Assembly (NCBI GenBank): GCA_001579985.1
Contig: LRSR01006383.1
Span: 1-23,753 of the forward strand
From: Hypsibius dujardini
Taxonomy: Eukaryota > Tardigrada > Eutardigrada > Parachela > Hypsibiidae
Direction of reading: 5' to 3'
Length of the DNA stretch: 23,753 bases
A program made the translations under genes and the position numbers. The notes below the pieces were generated by a model. That model searched no databases, was not told the origin of the DNA, and saw nothing but the letters and a program-made list of their open reading frames with translations. Positions 18,301 through 23,753 of the stretch are shown in pieces. The first letter of the stretch is position 1; the number at the start of each line of letters is the position of its first letter.

Positions 18301-20984
18301 AATTTTGATACCGAGAGAGCTATGCGGAAGTACTCGAAGAAGGACCTCCGTGAAGGTAATTAAAATGTTGCAAAACTTCGTCTAGGCCAATATCTCGGAG
18401 CATTTAGTGTATGCCATCTATGTGCAATTTTCACTGTTTGTTTGTCTGTCTGTCTATGTCTTTGCCTGGCTGTGACTGCCAGACAAACTGTTTCTTCGTC
18501 TCTCTGTCTCTCTGCATGTCTATCTGCCCGCTCTGCTTGTCTGTCTGATCGAAAACGAATAACTCACCAATCGGAACAAGTCCAAATGAGACAATCAAGG
18601 TACTTTATCACAACAATAAGAAAACGTAGAAAACTCCTTGAACGATGACTTGAACAAAGCCCGACCGACCTTGGCCGTATCGATATCGAACCTGAGGCCG
18701 GAGAGCGCGAGATAAAAGGACAAGTGCCAATGCCCGGGTGATCAGAGAAGTTTGTGAAGAAAATTAAAAATAACGATGAAACGTCTGTTGGATTTTTAGA
18801 GTGAGTGAACCATAAAGGGCCATGAACTGCCAAGAACTAGGGCGTCGAGAATAATGGCAAGAACTGTCGACTGAGTGCTCTCACTTTTTCGCACACAATA
18901 ATGCTACGCACGCGTCGTTCTTCAGCTTCTGCGCAAACTCTGTTCGTTTTTACTGTTTGAGGACTTGTTGTCTGCCCTCCAGAATGATCGGACATTTCCT
19001 CTACCCGTCTGTTTGCATGTCTATATATATGCTTATCTGTCCGTCTAATTAATTGTCTGCCTGTCTGCCTATTAATTCTATGTCTGTCTGCCTGTCTGTC
19101 AACAAAGCAACGCCTGACAAAAACGTGACTGACCATGTATATTTAAATTAAAAATATTATTCAAGCCGTTCTTCGTCTATTTCCACCGCTCCACTTAACA
19201 ACACCCAGCCACCACCACCACCATCATCGTAGCATGAGCCTTGAAGACTCAGGCAAGCAGCCCATGTAAAAATGCAAAATCAATGTTGCCGAACGAGCGA
19301 CCCTATTATTGTTCGATGGTCAGTGTACTTCTCTCTCTCTCTTTTTTAAGCGAACGCTAATGACCCACATAATCATAACAACCAACCGGTAGCACAAGAC
19401 AAGGTGGCAGTGTGTCCGGCCATGCGTCAGAGAACACGCGAAGCGGGACGACGAGCCGTGCGCGGACGCGAACGCCGAAGAACCCTCACCACGAAACAGT
19501 GCGATCTACGCACGAGTGGAATTTAAAATTACGCACCAGCTACGCTATAATGTCTGCGAACGAGTTTATTTAGGCTCTTAATGTAATTTAAAATCAAGAA
19601 AAAATTCGCGCCCCTTCGGAAGATTTGTCTCTTTGCTTGGCTGCCTGTTTTTCCTGTCTGTTTGTCTGTTTGTCTGTCAATCTGTCTGTCTGTCTGTCTG
19701 TCTGTATGTCTGTATGTTTGCTTGGCTGCTTAGCTGCCTGTTTTTCCTGTCTCGTTGTCTGTCTATCTGTCGGACTGTTTGTCCGTCTGACCATCTGTCT
19801 GTCTTTCTGAAATATCTCTGATGAACAGTTTATGGTTGGTTTTTAGTGGAATTTAACAATAAAGATAAATAAAAAATTCATGGGCTCTTTAGTCCGTTTC
19901 GGGATTTGGTTTTATTTTTATCGGCAGACACGCCGGCAGTTTGAAAGTTGACACTACTGCGCGAAGTCAGTCAGTCAGTCAGTGAAGTGGGAGTGAGAGT
20001 CAGAATTTCGTAATCAACCGCGGTTATGTCACAGACACATACTTTCGCTAGCGAAATGACGACTAAACTGAATTATACACCTGTCGCGAGCAGGACATGG
20101 TTCTTCGGCGTCGGATCGGATAGCTGAAGAGTGCCAAAAAAATATGGAATGATCTGATTCATAGTTCACACGCGTTTTTGTCACTTGTGTTGCAAGCTGT
20201 GCAACCTTGTCCGCGGCTTAAAAGAATGCTGTTTCATAACACACCGAGCGTCATCACACACTGTTGGAGCTGACATTGGTTCCTTGTCTGCCTGTTCAAC
20301 TACCAGTTTGCCTAACGGACTGCCATTCTACATCAAAGTTGCCTATCTGTCTGTCTGTCCATATCTCTGTATGTCTTCCTGCCTATCGGTCTGCCTGTAT
20401 GTCTGTCTGCCGGTCTATGTGTTTGCTTGTCTGCTTATTTGTCTATCTATCTGGCTGTCTTACATTTATCTGAAAATCCATGAAACTGAATGTCTGCCTG
20501 TCCAATCCAAACAAAACCGCATCAATCAATGAATATATACCTTGTACTGTCTCATTGATTGATTGTTGAGCAAATTTGTCGTAATCGGCCTGATAAATAA
20601 CTCAATCAGTAAATCATTGGAAAACACTAGTGAAAAAGTCATGACCGCTTTTTGTGTATTCAACAACAACAATATTCGTCTTTGAGTGATTGATTGATGA
20701 ATTGAATACCGATGTCTTGAGAGTACATTACCTCCCCCAATGCCGTCTTTCCCTCCGGATTTGGCCTCCTCCTCGACGATCTTTCCAAAGACCAAACTCA
20801 ACATCCGTTTATGGAGAAACGGCAGCGTCTGAAAGACTGCGTAGAGCCCGGTGATCCGATCAAACGCATCGACATTCCGTGCCGCATCCACGATGGCGTT
20901 ATTATTACTACTCGTCATCATATCCACAGACATGGTCGTCTTTGTCGTCGTCGCTGGGCTGTGATCAATCGTCAGAATCGTCAT
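12514..20984 (-). CDS. SAMD4: Smaug / SAMD4 RNA-binding translational repressor
   Basis: Cytoplasmic protein that, in flies and vertebrates, binds stem-loop Smaug recognition elements through its SAM domain and recruits deadenylation and translational repression. Coding exons in transcript order: 20984-20732, 18233-17874, 17077-16616, 15177-15068, 14891-14633, 13921-13720, 13129-12852, 12710-12514; 706 residues, close to human SAMD4A (718). Exon 1 carries the N-terminal Smaug similarity region (FDRITGLYAVFQTLPFLHKR). Exon 2 has poly-Ser and Gln/His runs and LLNLAGLHPAFTDAERAEFA. Exon 3 is Ser-rich. Exons 4-5 form the SAM domain (VPSWLKGLRLHKY..., LEAWSVTKGARHK). Exon 6 matches the helical region after it (MADKCSRHEAF). 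Exon 7 has SKSAPS-like low complexity. Exon 8 has LESLTLSVTEHAL, matching the vertebrate C-terminal LESLCLSMTEHAL. All exon phases fit. The start ATG is the first in frame after a good acceptor. Confidence 0.9.
12711..12851 (-). other. Smaug intron 7
   Basis: Short intron, donor GTAATG and acceptor TTTTTTGTAG. Supported by phase and by the conserved TEHAL motif in the exon that follows. Confidence 0.7.
13130..13719 (-). repeat. Smaug intron 6 with TGTC island
   Basis: From about 13,250 to 13,615 this intron is mostly degenerate TGTC/TCTG repeat on the plus strand. A local inverted arrangement (TTTATCGGCCAGACAGGCAGATAAA, about 13,327-13,351) sits where the repeat briefly switches strand. Confidence 0.7.
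13922..14632 (-). other. Smaug intron 5
   Basis: AT-rich intron without TGTC repeats. Its one notable feature is the 36-nt microexon candidate at 14,429-14,464. Confidence 0.65.
14429..14464 (-). other. Candidate 36-nt cassette microexon of the Smaug gene
   Basis: Flanked by an AATAG acceptor and a G|GTGCGT donor, exactly 36 nt, phase 1 on both sides. It can be included without shifting the frame and adds KVARIVVAFLIG-type sequence. It closely resembles the end of the preceding exon (LAARIVVVFRKG), including the donor boundary: about 24 of 31 bases match by eye. Direct joining without it gives the better match to vertebrate Smaug, so the microexon would be an optional 12-residue insertion, or a decayed duplicate. 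Confidence 0.45.
15178..16615 (-). other. Smaug intron 3
   Basis: Contains a GACA/CAGA island (about 15,255-15,420, opposite strand sense to most others) and an AT-rich stretch. In that stretch a roughly 50-base segment ending in CTGGTA is repeated (about 16,223-16,277 and 16,353-16,400). No gene. Confidence 0.65.
15255..15420. repeat. Degenerate GACA (TGTC on minus) island
   Basis: Includes seven uninterrupted CAGA/GACA units around 15,363-15,390. Open frames of Cys/Leu/Val here are repeat artefacts. Confidence 0.8.
17078..17873 (-). repeat. Smaug intron 2 with GACA islands
   Basis: Two GACA-sense islands, about 17,130-17,180 and 17,625-17,835. They sit next to the flanking splice sites but do not cross them. 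Confidence 0.7.
19625..19810. repeat. TGTC/TGTT tetranucleotide island
   Basis: The most regular island: several consecutive TGTC units around 19,680-19,706. A 30-base segment (GCTTGGCTGC... CTGTTTTTCCTGTCT) appears twice, near 19,635 and 19,722, showing internal duplication. Confidence 0.8.
20521..20563. repeat. 12-bp perfect inverted repeat
   Basis: ATCAATCAATGA (20521-20532) and TCATTGATTGAT (20552-20563) are exact reverse complements around a 19-base loop. A further GATTGATTGATGA lies near 20,689. Confidence 0.8.
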
Positions 20985-21652
20985 ATTCCCACTACACACA
21001 AATATCCCGTAGAAAGTTGACAGGACAGGAAGGGGGGAAGGGAGATTTCCGGTGTTGTGTTGACTATCCAGCAGTCAACTATAAGAAATGTGTGTAGGAA
21101 AGTGTCCGAATCCCGTCCGATTTTCTACAAAATAAAGTCAGAGAAAAAATGTGAAACCGGTCGAATTGCAACATGCAAAACGTGTGGAAAAATGGCACAA
21201 CAAGCCGCAAAATAATTTACACACGTTCAAACGGTCCACTTCACAACACAACAAACAACCAACAAACGTCGTCGGTTAAAACGAATGACAAGACAGTGAA
21301 AGGTGTTTGTCAGGATTGGAAGATGAAAAAAGTGTTAAAAGAAAAAGAGGAAAGAGAGGGTGATTAATGAGTCAGTGATGAAGCCGGATTAAGTGGAAGT
21401 CGGAAAGGGGAACACAACCGATCGTCACGTGTGCATGTAGCAAAGTAAAACATTAGACACCACTGCGGGACGTACATACCGTCCGTCGTCTTTGGCATAA
21501 AAATCAGTCATTCAAGTTTTCACGCAGACAAACAGAAACACACAGACACGGTGAGATGTTCTAGAAGGATTGAATTGAGGAAACACTTTCACGTTCCTTT
21601 AGTTTAGCTTACTCGCATATGCACACTAGTACTGTGTAGTACAGTAACTTAC

Positions 21653-21935
21653 CCTCGAGAGTGAGCCCACGGACAGACGACGGAACTGTACTATGTAAAA
21701 AAGGCTTACGGCAAGAGGCAAAAAAAGTGGAATAGAAAGTTGCTTTTATAAACACACAACACAGACACAGACACAGACACGGAGAGAGAAAGGGAAAGTG
21801 TGTACAACTCAAGTGTCTGTTTTTCGGCGAACACAGCGATCGGAAATAAGCGTCATCAACATAAAATTGCGTTGATGACGATGGACGGCGGTTGAGGGGA
21901 GAGGAAGAAGTTCCGCCAATCGTCCTATTTTTCAC
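21653..21935 (-). other. Possible 5' UTR exon of the Smaug gene
   Basis: Ends in a strong donor (CTCGAGG|GTAAGT on the minus strand). The next acceptor is TTTGTGTGTAG at about 20,993, with a pyrimidine tract, 6 bases before the Smaug start codon. Joining them puts the ATG in an untranslated context, so this exon would be non-coding. Its own open frame (108 codons) is of unlikely composition. The 5' boundary is unknown; 21,935 is only the frame start. Confidence 0.35.
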
Positions 21936-22508
21936 TCGATATATACATATATATAATATATCGTCTAAAGTACAATGCAGTACAGATATGATTACTTAAT
22001 AATACGGTGCACTATGTATTATCATTGGAAAAGGAAAAGTAACTATAGAAAACGAGATTATTAGAAGGCCAAAGCATAACGGACTGGCTGCCTTGCTCTT
22101 CAAATTCCAGTCTGAATTGTCTGTGTCTATCTGTGTGTGTGTGGCTATGGGAAAGTATGTCTGAATTCTGCCGAATCGGCGTAAAATCGCTTTGATTACA
22201 CAACCAACCCGAAACCGGCCTTTCTCTATTTACACTCGTCAGTCTACATGTACCCGCAGAATTTGCTTTAGGCTCTTATACCGAGTATGCCATAGAGAAC
22301 TGTCGCCATATTATAGGGGAAAAATTATTTCCGGTTGTCGGGAATTTTTGAAGAAAAACGACACAGACTAACCGGCCATCTTCTACGAGCTCAATGTCAA
22401 TTTTCCGCAATTTTATCTTATTCGATCGGTGCCAAAACCCATAATTGTCTGTCTGTCTATGTGGCGAACCCGGATCTTCTGCAGCAGTTGTGTTTCTCGC
22501 GAGCGCGC

Positions 22509-22593
22509 TGACGTCACAATCCCGTGAATATTTGATATATCGATCGATTTTGCAGTGAAATCCTTTTTGCATCCGGGTTCGCACGTTTTTATA
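22509..22593 (-). promoter_or_regulatory. Possible Smaug core promoter (TATA box and CRE)
   Basis: On the minus strand TATAAAA (22593-22587) is preceded by GC-rich sequence with GCGCGAGC. About 70 bases downstream lies an exact TGACGTCA (22509-22516). A start site near 22,560 would feed the candidate 5' exon to the left. Based on motifs only. Confidence 0.28.
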
Positions 22594-22639
22594 CAGTGAG
22601 CGCGAGCAAGGACACAGTCTGTGTGAGAAGACGGTCGCG

Positions 22640-23753
22640 CCCTTTTATTGACGTGTGATGTGCCTGTCTTATACAGATCGTTAGATCTCTTCTTCCTACA
22701 TATTGATTGATTTCCCCCCCTAAATAATCAATAAAAATATTTGCTAAGCTAAAGGGCAATGCTTACGCATTAGGCCTCGGTACGTGATTGGGTACGTGGA
22801 AGTTGCTCTTATTTTGATCTAATTCTAATCCACCGACGACGTAGTTAGCTATCTTTTATCGATATCGGTCGCGTGAACAATGAACGGAAGAAGTAATGAC
22901 AAACCTTGGGGAGCTTAAATTATAATCGAGTGCTGCTGCAAATTTACATCATATGGAGTCCCATTGTTCCGGTGATTAGATAGTTCTATGTAATCTTTAG
23001 TTCCGTGAGTTCACGAGATCTCTCCTGTTGTGAAGAAATCAAATTTCATTAAGGTCGCGCTGCTAACCGGGAAAGGGTCAGCTCTATCGTATGTACTATA
23101 TTATTCGCATTACATTAAAATAGTTAATTTAAGTTAATCTAATTATGGTCATTATGAATGTCCTTCCTCGGTTTGAGCACTGATGCGCCTTGTAAATACC
23201 TAAATTCTAAGTGACTACTCGTAAAATACCAGCACACAAACTAAGATTGTTATACTAGTTAAAATTTAACAAAAACGCTACTGCAGTAATGTGACATTTA
23301 CATTTATTTTGCGTTACAGTAGCATCCCGTAATACAGTAGTAGTAATAATAGTTCACTAGTAATGCAGTTACAAGTACAGTAGCATCCAGTTATCCAATA
23401 ACATAGTACAACAAACGCATTCGAAGCAGGTTTAAATAATAATGGAACGGCTTCTGGACAAATGACTAAATCGCCAACTCCGATTCCGATATTCGAAGAG
23501 AAAAAGAATGTTATTGTCCAGTTAAAACCCGAGCGGTCGAGTATTGCGCAATAATTGACAAACTTTAGTGAACCGACTGAACGTCCACTGAACCATCTGA
23601 ACTCCAATATAACTAAGTTATCCAATAACATATAATTTACTAACTCACCACCCGATACCAATAAAGAAACATGAGTTCAGTGTCCAGGAACAACCCCAAC
23701 GGTCAATGATTGCGCAATAACTGAAATATTTCACTGAATCGACTGAACTGACT
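22640..23753. other. Gene-free right end with degenerate repeats
   Basis: No coding exon recognised. A 115-codon minus-strand frame (23314-23661) has low-complexity composition and no motifs. Repeats: TTATCCAATAACAT at 23391-23404 and 23618-23631, ATTGCGCAATA at about 23543 and 23709, and a CGACTGAAC tail after each of the latter. Confidence 0.5.

Larger units (their letters stand above)
18234..20731 (-). other. Smaug intron 1 with four TGTC islands
   Basis: A 2.5-kb intron with TGTC islands at about 18,430-18,550, 19,000-19,105, 19,625-19,810 and 20,285-20,480. It also holds a CpG-rich patch at about 19,420-19,520, (AGTC)n near 19,965-19,983, and a 12-bp inverted repeat at 20,521-20,563. 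No exon is supported inside it. The CpG-rich patch could mark an alternative promoter, which is only a guess. Confidence 0.65.

Noticed and set aside
23314-23661. 115-codon minus-strand frame at the right end
   Set aside because: Low-complexity hydrophobic and Cys/Tyr runs made by repeated GTAGTA-type sequence; no motif, start context or partner exon.
1-23753. Bacterial-style systems (CRISPR arrays, operons, insertion sequences)
   Set aside because: All genes are intron-split animal genes; the only regular repeats are simple tetranucleotides without spacers.

Overview
The window is animal nuclear DNA. It carries multi-exon genes with GT-AG introns, scattered intronic TGTC/GACA tetranucleotide islands, a receptor-guanylate-cyclase-type ectodomain family and a Smaug/SAMD4 orthologue. 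The phylum cannot be fixed from sequence alone; a non-vertebrate animal is most likely. All gene models were assembled by hand from splice signals, reading phase, comparison of the two paralogues and recalled family motifs, with no transcript data.

Region 1 (1-8601, + strand) holds two tandem paralogues with the same 12-exon layout and intron phases as far as both can be seen. The first lacks its 5' end because the window begins inside an exon. Each encodes a natriuretic-peptide-receptor / guanylate-cyclase type ectodomain, one membrane segment and a short cytoplasmic tail. Neither has a kinase-homology or cyclase domain. The second has an extra membrane-segment-like reading frame inside an enlarged intron.

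Region 2 (8602-12513) holds a secreted intradiol ring-cleavage dioxygenase in four exons (+ strand, 9461-10573). It has two oddities: the fourth iron-ligand histidine is replaced by glutamine, and an in-frame TAG is followed by 45 more codons that look like the family's C-terminal tail. A small unassigned reading frame lies divergently upstream (9050-9331, - strand). Downstream is a degenerate foldback element, related to a sequence in the first receptor gene.

Region 3 (12514-about 22600, - strand) is a Smaug/SAMD4 gene with eight coding exons and about 706 residues. It has an N-terminal dimerisation-like region, low-complexity Ser/Gln/His segments, a SAM domain split over two exons, a helical domain and the conserved C-terminal TEHAL motif. 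A 36-nt phase-preserving microexon candidate looks like a duplication of the end of the preceding exon. A 5' UTR exon and a TATA/CRE-like promoter are possible further right. The last 1.1 kb (about 22,640-23,753) holds no recognisable gene, only degenerate repeats.

The three gene groups (membrane receptors, secreted dioxygenase, RNA-binding repressor) share no obvious pathway. Their adjacency looks like ordinary animal gene order, apart from the tandem receptor duplication.
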